Shown: one piece after another, positions 1 through 10,365 of the stretch
Layout: each line of letters begins with the position of its first letter
Numbering within the stretch: the stretch's first letter is position 1
Source of the DNA: Euphorbia lathyris
Taxonomy: Eukaryota; Streptophyta; Magnoliopsida; Malpighiales; Euphorbiaceae
Length of the DNA stretch: 64,000 nt
Direction of reading: 5' to 3'
Assembly (NCBI RefSeq): GCF_963576675.1
Contig: NC_088910.1
Coordinates: forward strand, 109,706,807 to 109,770,806
The notes under the pieces: generated by a model
Told to the model about the DNA's origin: nothing
The model's input: only the letters and a program-made list of their open reading frames with translations
Database searches by the model: none
Program-made: the position numbers and the translations under genes

Positions 1-186
1 TGGGATATGGTTTTACGATTATCAATCAATGGATTCTTTATTCATATTATAGCACAAGATATAAATGAATCAGATTAATGCCTTTATTAATGTAACACAA
101 ATAGTGTATCTATGCAAGAATAATCAAAAGCATAATACAATATACATGAACCAATGCCTAAGAACTAGGGCACACCAACAGCTGCT

Positions 187-600
187 TCCTTTGACGACTT
201 GGGAATTTCTGGATTTGGAGCTGTTGTTCGCGACGCAGAGGGACGTCTGCTGCTTGGTCGACAGGAAACAATACCAGCGACTCCTCCTGCCCGTGAATGC
301 GAGGCCAAAGCCTTGTTGAATGCAATAAAATGGACAATGGAACTTCAGCTTAGAGAGATTACCTTCGAGGTAGATGCAAAATGCGTAGTCGAAGCAATCA
401 ACTCAAAGCAGGAGGATGATACAGAATTTGGGGATCTAGTTGCACAGTGCCGCAAGGTACTATTTCAAAATGACTCTTACTTAGTCAAATGGATACGAAG
501 ACAAGCTAACGGTTTGGCGCATGCAATCGCCAGAGCGTCCCGGTTTACTACTTGTATCACATTCTTTCACTCAATTCTGAGTTATGTTACGTCTGATATG
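187..600 (+). pseudogene. Plant RNase H-like domain remnant (RVT_3 type)
   Basis: A reading frame open to 630 shows the plant RNase H-like pattern: GFGAVVRD near the start, CEAKALLNAI with the second acidic residue, EVDAKCVVEAIN with the third acidic residue, and RRQANGLAHAIAR at the end. Such domains sit at the 3' end of plant LINE ORF2s and in stand-alone host proteins. The first catalytic Asp expected just before AASFDDLG is replaced (PTAASFDD), and no reverse transcriptase lies upstream, so this is a decayed fragment. LINE origin is inference. Confidence 0.6.
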
Positions 601-630
601 TTAAACTCTTGCCAATTGATGGCTCATTAA

Positions 631-1020
631 TATATTCTTTCATTCTTTGGTTCAAAAAAAAAAACTAAAACCATATCTATATGCATTCTAGTGAATAACA
701 TCCAGATTAGCGCAATGAACAATAGATCTGTAATCTCTTACAAAACTTATCGCATATCTATAATTTGAAGCCAATATCGCTATCTAACTTTATATTAAAC
801 ATCTTAAATCAAGCTCTATATTGATCATTCTTTTCTCAAAGCAATCATCAATAAGCAAATAGTTAGTGGCCGAATAACACAGACTGTATGCATAAACTTA
901 AGAATATTATTAAGTGAATACCCAAACAAATATAAATCTTACTTAACTCTTCCTTTGATGTTTACTCTATGCTAATGGACCTGCACACTCTTCATGATAA
1001 TGAAATCATAAAGAGCAAGT
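631..1020. other. Intergenic, no gene seen
   Basis: AT-rich sequence starting with a poly-A run at 653-664 just after the RNase H remnant, compatible with the tail of a LINE insertion. I see no gene, RNA or repeat in the rest. Confidence 0.4.
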
Positions 1021-1023
1021 AGA

Positions 1024-1440
1024 TTGCATAAACCCATATCACAAATGGAGCTCTTGGCGTTATATTGCAATGAAAATGGTCTAGACATTGATATTGCGAC
1101 ACTCATTGTAGAATCACTTTGTGCCATGGGAAAGAAGAAACGAAGAACTCTCAGTCTTGGGCACCTTGTTACCCATTTTTTTTATAGGAAATGGATTCCC
1201 CTACCTGTTTTGCAGGTCTCTCGCCCATCAAACTGAAACTAATCGGGTCTGTTTTGTTGAAAGGCCACAATTCTAAGGTGTAAATTCCACCAAATGTGAA
1301 TTTTCAAAACCATGACGAATGGAGCATTGGTGCGGGTCACGTAGAAGATCGGGCAGTGAACCAACATGGTGATACCCACCATGAAGAGGTGGGATATGAT
1401 CCTCATACCGGTTGGATGGTGATGAATTCTTGACTCAACA
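1024..1440 (+). pseudogene. Decayed retroelement 'putative plant transposon protein' fragment
   Basis: The frame from 1048 reads MELLALYCNENGLDIDIATL, then a GKKKRRTLSLGHLVTHFF-like stretch. This resembles the end of the domain often annotated as 'putative plant transposon protein', which has the pattern LYCL-tgk-ldla-ii-e and lPfG-llt-if. A stop follows at about 1234. A shifted frame continues with coding-like text to about 1435. There is no start context, so it is a relic. The assignment rests on a weak pattern only. Confidence 0.3.
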
Positions 1441-2149
1441 GTTTGTAGGCCTCCAATATCAAAACCTGCAATATGGTGTGAAAATCAAATACTCTTTCTC
1501 AAGTTTCTTTCCACTTTTGAGCTCATTCCATGGAATTTGTGTTGCTCGAATATAAATCAGATACCATAGCATTATCCTATTCGTCATTCAATTCTATTCC
1601 ATCGGAAATCCTCCTTGTGGCTTCTCAAAGCTTTTGGCAAGAATATGATTCACATCTGACCTTGACATTATTCGCCTTTCGGACATATACCACTAGCTTC
1701 GTTATATGTTTGGCATCCCCATTGACACATGACTTTTTTATTTCTTTTAAGGGTCACTACATAAACGAATATTCAATACCAAAATAAAGGGTATGGCTAA
1801 AAATAAAACAAGAAACGAATAAGCCTAAAGACCATATCAATAAAACCATGTGTTTAAAACATATACCTTCTTTGGGCTCCTCTGGTTATGGCTCTATAAC
1901 CCTAGAGATGTGGGGTTTGGGGAAAAAGATTCAAATAACTTATGTCTTTTTTCCTAGTTTGGTGAGTCCGATTAGAATGAGGAGTAGTAAGATTATCAAC
2001 ACCCACAAAACCACCCAGGGGCTTTCAAACACTTGAGGGTCGATACCATTTTATTCCTTGGGAAGGGTTAAGTTGACTTCGGTCAAGTTGAGATCCAGAC
2101 ACCAATCCTCTTGCTCTTTCTCACTCATGGAACATGCAAAAAGAAAGAA
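1441..2149. other. Unassigned region
   Basis: Contains short open frames such as 1530-1787 with no recognisable domain or codon pattern. Nothing can be supported here. Confidence 0.3.
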
Positions 2150-2153
2150 AAAA

Positions 2154-3335
2154 TCAATCAAAAGTTAGAATTAAAAATAAAATCGAGCAGATAGATCTTC
2201 TATAAAAGAGGATCGTCGTAAAAGCCATACTCCATTGGTTGGGGGAAATTCTATTTGTTACGACTCTGACTTCTTCAAGCTGATTTACCCTTTTTAAGGG
2301 AAAACCTTGCTCATCAAACACTCTTGCTATATATTGTTTGTTCAAGGTGGGTATCCTAACGAATCTCCACCCTTTTCATATCCACTGACACTCGTCTATG
2401 AATTCATCCAATAGATCATCTACTGATTCTTGACAATGATGAGGCATATACTTAACACCCATTAGCCACTCTGAATTCTCATTTTCATCTTTGAGCAAAG
2501 CCCTTCCAGGCTTACGACTACCTATGTCCAATGGAGAAGGATTCCAATTCGTAAGAAATGAGAAAGGTGTCTCATTTCTCACAATGAAAATTTTATTTCT
2601 CCGCTTGAGGAGTTTATTAGCGGGTTTTGAAAGGAAGGGATAGTTATGTGTATTCCAATATAGATGACATGAGTTTGTGCTCTTTGTATTAGCAAAGAGC
2701 TATCTCATTAGAGAGGTAGTGAACTTGCATCCTTCGCGACGGAAGTAATGATACATGGCTACTAGTTGAGACCAGACGATAGGTCCTATTTGGCTCAGGG
2801 CTATGCTAAGATCTTAAATAACTTCTCAAAAGAACGGCAATAGAGGAACTCGAAACCTACATATGAGATGTGCCTTATAGAGAATGAAGGTGTTATTAAG
2901 AATTCAAGTATTCGCTCAAATCTCAGGCCTTGAATCCTCTAATACATAAGCCCACCAACTCTGTATACAACAGCTATTAATGAAACATCCTCTAGGGCTA
3001 ATATGCTAGAGACTTCATCACTAAGGAAGTGCTTTTTGGGGAGTGTAGAGCGATAGTAATGCTCGAATTTGTTGACCATCATACTTTAGGGCTTTGTTCC
3101 AGTCCACAATTGTCTCTTGGCATTTTCATATAGTGTGCTCATGTTGATTCAACATCCTTAAAAGCCTATAGTTGAAGCATTCTTTTGTATACTTAACCAT
3201 GGTCGGAAAGGATTTCCTTATGCGTTGGCCAGTAATTTCTAATTTCTTCAATTTTTCTATAGAAGGATACATGTCTTCCTCACTATAATTGTTAGTCCAA
3301 GAAATGTCAAAACATGATGAAAGTTTGGGCATCTC
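2154..3335 (-). pseudogene. Unidentified degraded coding remnants
   Basis: Three short minus-strand frames (3332-3126, 2582-2376, 2345-2154) lie in line and have protein-like composition, for example an acidic segment with DDLLDEFIDECQW and a basic one with KLKKLEITGQRIRKSFP. Stops and frame changes separate them. They could be pieces of one decayed retroelement ORF or of a host pseudogene. I do not recognise the family. Confidence 0.25.
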
Positions 3336-3914
3336 ACAGAAAAGGGGGATATAAGAGGAAACTCTAAGATTTTAAATAAGGGTGACTAACCAAATAAGGC
3401 TAAATGGGGTACGACTGAAACTGGTAAAGCACAAAAAATAATAATTACAAAGCGATACTAACCTGAAGATAAGGTTCTTTCTCTCGAAGATTCAAATGTC
3501 AATGAAATGTAGTCCTTGTACTTTATACTCGAGAACCGTTGAATGTGAAAAAGGTTTTATAACTCAACACAATGATATATACTTTTTCATCACTATAAGT
3601 AACTTTTGGTTTCATATCAAACGGTTACACATGCCTCGATCGACAATAATTAAACCTTATAATAAGAGTAAAGGACAAAAGTTATTAACTAACTCTTAAC
3701 ATTAATGTTAGAAATGAGAGTAAAAAGGAAGCATCTTTTTGGACCAAGTCCAAACATAGGCAAAATTTGTTTTTTAAAGCACATTCAACTCTAAGAAGCT
3801 CATTGATGAAGGAAAATCTCACAGCAGAAACTGTTCCACCTCCTATGCAAGGGATAAAACAGGGTTTTCACACTAGTGGACGCGTATAAATAAGTAACCT
3901 TTACTTTCTCTTTT

Positions 3915-4390
3915 GGCTTAATACATCATTTTCCCCCTAAACTTGTACAAAAAGCTTAATTGGCCTCCTGAACTTTTAAAGTATCTCGATAGCCCCCTAA
4001 ACTTGCATAAAATGTTTAGTTAGCCCCTTGAACTTACATAAAATGTAATCAATTGATCAATCAATCGCAAAAAGTTAGTTAAATATGGAAGATCTACGCA
4101 TCTTTAAAAAAGTAAAACGACCAAAATCGGGGTATACGATTTTAATATTAGAGAAGACAAGTTTTATAATTGAGCAAGTAATAACTTCATTTTTAATTTA
4201 TTTTTTAATTATGTAATAACATTCTAAGATGCGTGGAATACATCTTCCGCATTTAACTTACTTTTTTGCGATCGAGTGATCAATTGATTACATTTTACGC
4301 AAATTCAGAGAGCTATCGAGACACTTTGAAAGTTCTGGAAGCCAATCAGGTTTTTTGGACAAGTTCAAGGGGCAAATGATGTATTAAGCC
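3915..4390. mobile_element. Mutator-type fold-back MITE, 476 bp
   Basis: The two ends are inverted copies over nearly the whole length. The left begins GGCTTAATACATCATTTTCC; the right, read in reverse, begins GGCTTAATACATCATTTGCC, and similarity continues through the AATCAATTGATCA segment to about 190 bp. A perfect 9-bp target duplication, TTCTCTTTT, flanks it at 3906-3914 and 4391-4399. Nine-bp duplications with long terminal inverted repeats are typical of Mutator-like elements. There is no coding capacity, so it is non-autonomous. Confidence 0.85.
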
Positions 4391-4491
4391 TTCTCTTTTC
4401 TTTATGTTAGATTTTATTTTCTTAACTCTGATTGGTCACTAACTTTGGCATCATAATGTATTTAGGAATTGCACCCCGATGCAGGACAACG

Positions 4492-5058
4492 TGTAACGAC
4501 CTGGTCCGGGGTGGGTGACGCCGGGGTAAGAAGGCTTGAGCAAGGAGCGGCCCTAAGGGATGGCGATGGGGGCAGGAATGAACTGAATCCCACATCGGAA
4601 ATGGAGAGGGAGTGATCAGGGCTTACTAGTAAGATATGAATCCAATACATGGAGACACATTTTAAAGCCGTGAGGCCCAATGTGTTGGAATTGGGCCAAA
4701 ACGGACAATATCTACATGGTATTGGACCAGGGTGTTATAATTTGCATCAGAGCCGACTCTCCACGTACGATGTGTGGTTCGGGGACGAACCAGGCGGAAG
4801 CTGGTGGGCCTGTAACGACCCGGTCCGGGGTGGGTGGCGCCGGGGTAAGAAGGCCTGAGCAAGGAGCGGCCCTAAGGGATGGCGATGGGGGCAGGAATGA
4901 ACTGAATCCTACATCGGAAATGGAGAGGGAGTGATCGGGACTTATTAGTAAGATATGAATCCAATACATGGAGACGCGTTTTAAAGCCGTGATGTCGAAT
5001 GTGTTGAAATTGGGCCAAAAAGGACAATATCTACATGGTATTGGACCAGAGTGTTACA
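4492..5058 (+). mobile_element. Complete TRIM (terminal-repeat retrotransposon in miniature), 567 bp
   Basis: Two direct repeats of equal length, 4492-4739 and 4811-5058 (248 bp each), begin TGTAACGACC and end GTGTTA(T/C)A. They enclose only 71 bp. That interior starts with TTTGCATCAGAGCC at 4741, a degenerate initiator-tRNA-Met primer site, and ends in purine-rich sequence before the second repeat. The 5-bp target duplication CAACG is perfect (4487-4491 and 5059-5063). The element has no ORF and would need enzymes in trans. Orientation is set by the primer site. Confidence 0.9.
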
Positions 5059-5063
5059 CAACG

Positions 5064-6622
5064 AGTAGCCAAAGAAGTCAATTCGATTATTGGACCAAAA
5101 AACAAACATAAAAGGGAAAAATAATATTTTTTCTTTTGCCTATAAATCAATGGCTAACAATCATTTCATGTGGTCAACAGTATCGAAAAATTTCGAGATT
5201 TTTATTTGCAGCTTTGATATTCATGGGTAGTAACAAAAATAAGGTCAAAATTGAGGGTGTTATAGATGTAATTTAACCTATAAATAATAAATAAAGTACC
5301 TACTAATAAAAAAATACTTAATGAATCTAATAAATTTTTTTTAAAAATAATTTATTTTTTTTATAATTGCTAATATTTAATAACAATTATCAAAGAAATT
5401 AAAATAATTAAAGATAATTGATAATGATTTGGATGCTAAATCATTTGTTAGTTGATGATTCTTTGCAAATTTTTTCTATACATGGATTCTCTATGTTTTT
5501 ATTGGTGTAATAGTTAATTACTACCTTCCCAATTATTGTCCTGCTGATGCTTTATGTTAAAATGATGTAAATCCAATTTCACAATTATTTACTTATTTAG
5601 GTTTCATATTCAGAATGCTTAATTTCTTTATTGGAAAATTCTAAAGAATTACATATCTGTTGACATAATTTGAATTATATCAAAAGTCAGTATAACCAAA
5701 TAAATAAAAATTAATATTTAAATTTTTAGCTATTTTATATTATATTGATAAAATATTTTAAGAACTTTGTATTAGGAAACTGGTTGGCAGAGGAATGACA
5801 AAATGTCAGTTTCCTTGATCATTAACTTTCTAAAAGCGTTGGATCCTTCAAGGAGGTTGGGTAGGAGTGATGACATGACGCACTAGTAAAACGGATAAAA
5901 TGAGATTTACGACTCTATAAAATATACAGGAATCGAGAGTAAAATTGATCAAATTTACAAAAGTTATAAAATGGTTGTGCCATTTATGACGTTATAAGTA
6001 AAATTAATTTTGGAGTATTTTTACACCATAATAGTAGATAAAATCTAAATTTAACTATATGAGAATGCAATTTCAAATCTCATTAATATTGTTTTTTTCA
6101 CATGCAATTTTATGTTTTGGCCACTCCAACTTTCAGTATTCTTTTGAAATTGCATCGTCATGAAAAAATCTCATATTCATTTAAAATAGCAGCATCTAAT
6201 AAATGTTAAACTTAAAATTGCACTGTTTTTTTTAAAACAAAAATTGCACTGTTATGTAAATACTAAATCCGCTAAGACTGAATTTTGCAACTTATCAATA
6301 ACAATAATAACTAGCCCTTATTTTCCAAAATACCAAACCATGATACAAATATGACGAAGCTAAATCCATAGCAGGGCTTTATAATTATATATATTACATC
6401 ATTCTAAGCCTAATGACAAACAAATTCCATGTCCTTTATGATGTTTTTAAACAGAATTCCGAAAAAAAAGTTGAACTTTTGTTCAAGTTTTTGCTTTATA
6501 GAAGATTGTAGAATGTTTCACGTGGAAGACAATTTCCTTATTATAAAAGAGCTAAAAGTATGGAAAAATTAAAATCTAGAGATTATTTTGTTGAACGGCA
6601 CAAAAATAGTTCAAATAACTTA
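5064..6622. other. AT-rich intergenic region
   Basis: Very AT-rich, with only short frames and simple A/T tracts. The last few hundred bases before 6623 would hold the 3' UTR of the minus-strand NDUFAF6-like gene. No mobile element ends are visible. Confidence 0.4.
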
Positions 6623-7528
6623 CTAGTATTTCCCTCTCCATGAAGACCACTTCAATTTCAATTGGTACAACAAAGGAGGAATCCCCAGAATCCCTCTTTC
6701 TAAACTTGGATCAAACACATCAAACTGCACCTTGCTCAACCTGTCCAATATAACTTGTGCTGGTATAGCTGGCAGAAGAACCGCACGAGCCTCAGCAGGT
6801 ACGGTTCCCGCTAATTCACGAGCCTTCTGCAGATGAACATTAGCAACTGATGCCATCTCAAAAACAGCATTGCATAAACCTTCTCGTTTATCCAAATGGA
6901 TTTCAGAACGGCCTCCCTCTACGGCTAATAATCCGTGCTTAGCTGCCAATTCAGTTGGTATATACGGAAAATGACGGTTGCGGCTTGCATGATATGGAAG
7001 TGATCTAACTAGCAATAGAAGGCCACTTGCTTTGCCTACATGAGATGCTGCATGATCAGCTACTGTGGACCTGATACCGCCTGCTTGAAGTGTCATATAT
7101 AAAATGGTCGATGCAGTGTCCTCCGCGTATTTTTCCAACTCTTCCAAAGTTTCAGGGATATCAGTAACCTCTCTGCTTGCATCATTGATACGGGCTTCCA
7201 CAGACCGTTTCAACCATCCCTTAGTAATTCTAGTCTCAGATATCACGGATGAGAGAGCGTTTGCTGTTGGATGCTCAATTAACTTGTTGGCATAAATTCT
7301 ATCGATAGTTTCTTGCCACCAAAGGAGGCGCATAAGACCAATCTTGGGATCTGATGCAACATCCATGGCTCTAGCAGTTTCAACATTGAAGGCACGGAGG
7401 GCAAATGCAGCCTTCCGCATGTTAGGGGGGAGTTCGAGAAGGCAGAGATAGTGATGGTAATCATAATTTCGGACCTGCTCTACACAATAGGAGAAAGCAG
7501 CTCGTAAGCTGCTAGAAGCGCCTTTCAT
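6623..7528 (-). CDS. NDUFAF6-like mitochondrial complex I assembly factor (squalene/phytoene synthase fold)
   Basis: This 301-residue protein belongs to the NDUFAF6/SicilY family, squalene/phytoene synthase-fold proteins without proven prenyl chemistry that help assemble respiratory complex I. Seen: RAFNVE (about 45-50), IGLMRLLWWQETID (63-76), YAEDTASTILYMTLQ (134-148), DHAASHVGKASG (158-169) and a C-terminal WSSWRGKY resembling the animal proteins' end. The coding part is one exon. An acceptor (TTTGTAG|GAGG, exon from 7550) lies 22 nt before the chosen ATG at 7526-7528, so the leader is spliced from an upstream exon. That ATG was chosen because the Arabidopsis homologue, as I recall it, also starts MNGASS. 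The open frame continues upstream only through the intron. Length fits the plant family (about 300 aa). The CDS shows no breaks. Mitochondrial location is inferred from the family; no clear presequence is visible. Confidence 0.88.
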   Translation of the reverse strand: MKGASSSLRAAFSYCVEQVRNYDYHHYLCLLELPPNMRKAAFALRAFNVETARAMDVASDPKIGLMRLLWWQETIDRIYANKLIEHPTANALSSVISETRITKGWLKRSVEARINDASREVTDIPETLEELEKYAEDTASTILYMTLQAGGIRSTVADHAASHVGKASGLLLLVRSLPYHASRNRHFPYIPTELAAKHGLLAVEGGRSEIHLDKREGLCNAVFEMASVANVHLQKARELAGTVPAEARAVLLPAIPAQVILDRLSKVQFDVFDPSLERGILGIPPLLYQLKLKWSSWRGKY

Positions 7529-7550
7529 CAAATCTTCGTTATGGTTCCTC

Positions 7551-8506
7551 CTACAAATCCAACACAAGTATATAAATAGCAAGTCTTAATCATGATGAAC
7601 AAAAGCAAAAGAAATCAATACCATTTTTTATGCAAATGAGGTATGCCACTATGCTTTTCGGAATCTACACTGTTAGTCTGTTAGGCTCTAATCCTAACAA
7701 GAAAGCTAGACCACAAACTACTGATTTTCTCACGAGAAACCAAAAATAGCACACACAATATATATATATATATATATATATGACACTGTGAGTCACACTA
7801 AGTTTGGGTGCTCACACCATGCCTCTTCCTGCATCAAGCTGGTGTGTGGACTGGAACTATACTCTGCACATCAGGTAGACTTGAGATTCAACCAACTGCA
7901 TATGAGCTCTTATATCTATTGCTCGATTCCATATCAGAACTCCATTTTATATTATATACAACATATCAACGAGCTCATGCCAAACAAAGAAAAAGGAAAT
8001 AGCTTTGGAGGAAAATGTCATGAACTATAGTCATATATAAGTTTATTTTCTGTGAACTTTCAACGAAGTATAGTTCTTCGGTTTCATCTTAGCACTACAA
8101 GAATCTATACTTAACAGCACTTTATAGCTACACATTTCTACATGAAATGTAGCACAAAAGGATTCCCCAGCATCCCCATTTTTTTCTTTTTCCATTTTAG
8201 GATATTTTCAATCAAGCATAAAATCATTCACAAAATATGTACTTGTGGTTCACATCAGTGTTTCTCCATTCTTTACCTTCTATGCACAAGATACAATCCC
8301 AAACATACCAGTTGGTTATCATTCATTCTACTACGCATAAAAACTATTTATAATCAACACCCATCATATTGGATATGGAAAATATAAAATCTAAGCCTCC
8401 AAGACAATGCTTTGCCTTAATAACCCAAATCTTACAGAAAAAATGGTTCTAACGTCCAAAACAACCTTTTTCCTCATGGCTAAACTCTTACCAAGAATTA
8501 AAAAGG
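7551..8506 (-). other. Leader intron of the NDUFAF6-like gene, 3' part, with (TA)n tract
   Basis: Sequence upstream of the acceptor at 7551-7552. It includes a (TA)n microsatellite at 7759-7781. Short frames here have no coding character. The intron probably runs to a donor near 14.1 kb. Confidence 0.4.
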
Positions 8507-8559
8507 CTAAGCACCACCACCTCCTCCTTGTTCCTTCCTAGGCTCACCTGAACCTTCAC
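8507..8559 (-). other. Possible small terminal coding exon
   Basis: On the minus strand a good acceptor (TTGCATTCTATAG) is followed by a 53-bp open stretch reading EGSGEPRKEQGGGGA, then TAG and AT-rich UTR-like sequence. The Gly/Glu-rich end looks like the last exon of a small protein, but I found no partner exon upstream. It could also be a chance frame in the leader intron or part of a decayed transposon. Confidence 0.22.
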
Positions 8560-8885
8560 CTATAGAATGCAACCAAATAAAACATAGTAAGCCAGCATTC
8601 TATTATACCAAACACTACACCAGGCAGTTATTAAAAACGCAAGGGGGTCCTGAAACCTAGGCCCAAGGCACAGGCACACAAATATCTCAAACTATAAATG
8701 ATAATATTTGACATATAAAAACAAATGATAAATTCTAAACTCAAAATGCAATAAATATTGAATCCTGACACCAATCTTAAATCTTACTCGTAAACTCTTG
8801 ATATGCAATAAACTCATAATCTGAAGTTAAAGTGTTCAACTAAATCCTAAGTTGACTAATAACTACTTCTCATATTCATCAATTA

Positions 8886-8997
8886 TCACTCATCACCATC
8901 AGTATCCCCATCTTCAACATCATGAAATTCATTTTCAAGGTTCTGATCCACATTATACTCATCTACAAAATCAGTTTCTTCTTCCACCTCATCTTAC
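8886..8997 (-). pseudogene. Acidic C-terminal tail, possibly of an hAT-type transposase
   Basis: The frame reads EEVEEETDFVDEYN, then acidic residues ending DGDTDGDE and a stop. Many plant hAT transposases end in such acidic tails, but composition alone is weak evidence. Sequence near 8635-8690 (AAACGC... GGCCCAAGGCAC) and, inverted, near 12000-12045 (GCCTTAGGTGCACCTTTAAC) may be decayed ends of the parent element. Confidence 0.2.
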
Positions 8998-9019
8998 AGA
9001 GCTGCAGCTCACAAACATA

Positions 9020-9500
9020 TATATATATACACACACACACACATATGTGATTAATTTGACAATTTTAAGCATAGCAAGGTTGGACAAATATTCTTAAGTA
9101 ATAGATTTAGCATTTTTCATTCAATTGCAACTTATGTAGACCCCAAATCCATACACTATATAGTATGGTATAAAAACTCCAACAACCAAATCCATTATAA
9201 ATTCTTTCTCATTTGAAGAACAAAACAGCAGAACAGGAGAGAATAAGAGACCGAGAGAGAGAGAATAGAATAGAACAGAAAATAGAGCACAAAGAGAACA
9301 GAATACTAGAAGAAAAGATATCAGAAGAGACTGCAGAAGAATAGAATAAAACAAACAGAGAAGAGAGAGAGTAGTAGAAGAAAAGTACGTTATCAATTCT
9401 TCAGTTCAACTTCAAGTCCGTCTGCTGTTACTCTTCTTCGATCCCTTGATTTTGTTTTCTTCATTTTTATTTCCTTTTGGTTCTGCGCTTTCCTTTCCTT
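9020..9500. repeat. Low-complexity tracts: TA/CA microsatellite and GA-rich region
   Basis: A (TA)n(CA)n microsatellite lies at about 9017-9043. A purine-rich GAGA/AGAA tract follows at about 9225-9375; its complement is CT-rich. No protein domain is seen. Confidence 0.5.
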
Positions 9501-9653
9501 TTTCTCCCGTTGTTTGCATTCTTCAAAGTCTATTTCTTTCTTGTTCATTTTTTAATCTAGAGATTTTTAATCCAATGGTGGAGATTAAAAGATGTATCTA
9601 ACTCTTTTAAAGCCCTAAAAAACCCATTTACAAATAGGCACGCCACTTGTAAG

Positions 9654-10291
9654 TAGACATGGGCATGGGCCGGCGAGACCGTCCTTCCGGCCCGGACCCA
9701 GGTCCGTTTAGCCGGGTTTGGACACATAAAAATGCTATCAGGTCCGGTTCGGTCCAAGCCCGAATAAGCCCACCAAAACTTGGATAGGCTTGGACTTTAT
9801 GAATTTTACATCGGGCCGGGCCGGACCGGCCTGATATATATATAGAGGAATTTATACCAAACATCAAGTATTAATTTAAATTTACAATTAATTAAAGTGG
9901 TGTTTTTTGTTTTATCACAAACTAAAATCTTATAATCCTTTTGTTAAATTAAGAGAGCAAGAGCGTGAATTTTTTTGGGTAATAAGAACCAATCGTGGTC
10001 AGACAGTTATTTATGCTACAAATCATATGAAATTCAGCAGTATTTGTAGGAAAAAAAAATCGTTTTATTTGAGGGCCATGTGTCTATTCAAAAACATATT
10101 TAATACCAATTTAGTATTATATATATATATATTTAATATATAGATGGGCTTGAACGGGCAGGCTTGGGATTCATATTTTAGGTCCGAGCTCGACTAAATT
10201 TTTACGGACTGGGCTGGGCTGGGCTTGGGCTCGTCAGGCTTTATTAAAAGCCCGACAGGCCCGGCCCGAGCCCGGCCCATGCCCAGGTATA
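9654..10291. mobile_element. hAT-type MITE, 638 bp
   Basis: The left end TAGACATGGGCATGGGCCGG matches the inverse of the right end (TATACCTGGGCATGGGCCGG). Subterminal regions are packed with GGGC/GCCC words on both sides. The flanks carry an 8-bp duplication with one mismatch: CTTGTAAG at 9646-9653 and CTTATAAG at 10292-10299. Eight-bp duplications and this end structure are typical of hAT elements. The interior is AT-rich with no ORF. A relative lies at 52238-52681. Confidence 0.75.
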
Positions 10292-10365
10292 CTTATAAGT
10301 ACAGTTAGGCGTGTGTGTGTCCAATGCAGTGGCCTTAGTAACAGCACCCGCCTTTGGCTTGCTAA

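Noticed and set aside
4462..4969. Overlapping frames of 66-85 aa on both strands
   Set aside because: They fall in the two LTRs of the TRIM and repeat each other; GC-rich repeat sequence keeps frames open by chance.
4492..5058. Cassandra-type TRIM with 5S rRNA sequence
   Set aside because: Size is similar, but I could not find 5S rRNA promoter boxes in the LTR, so the Cassandra name was not used.
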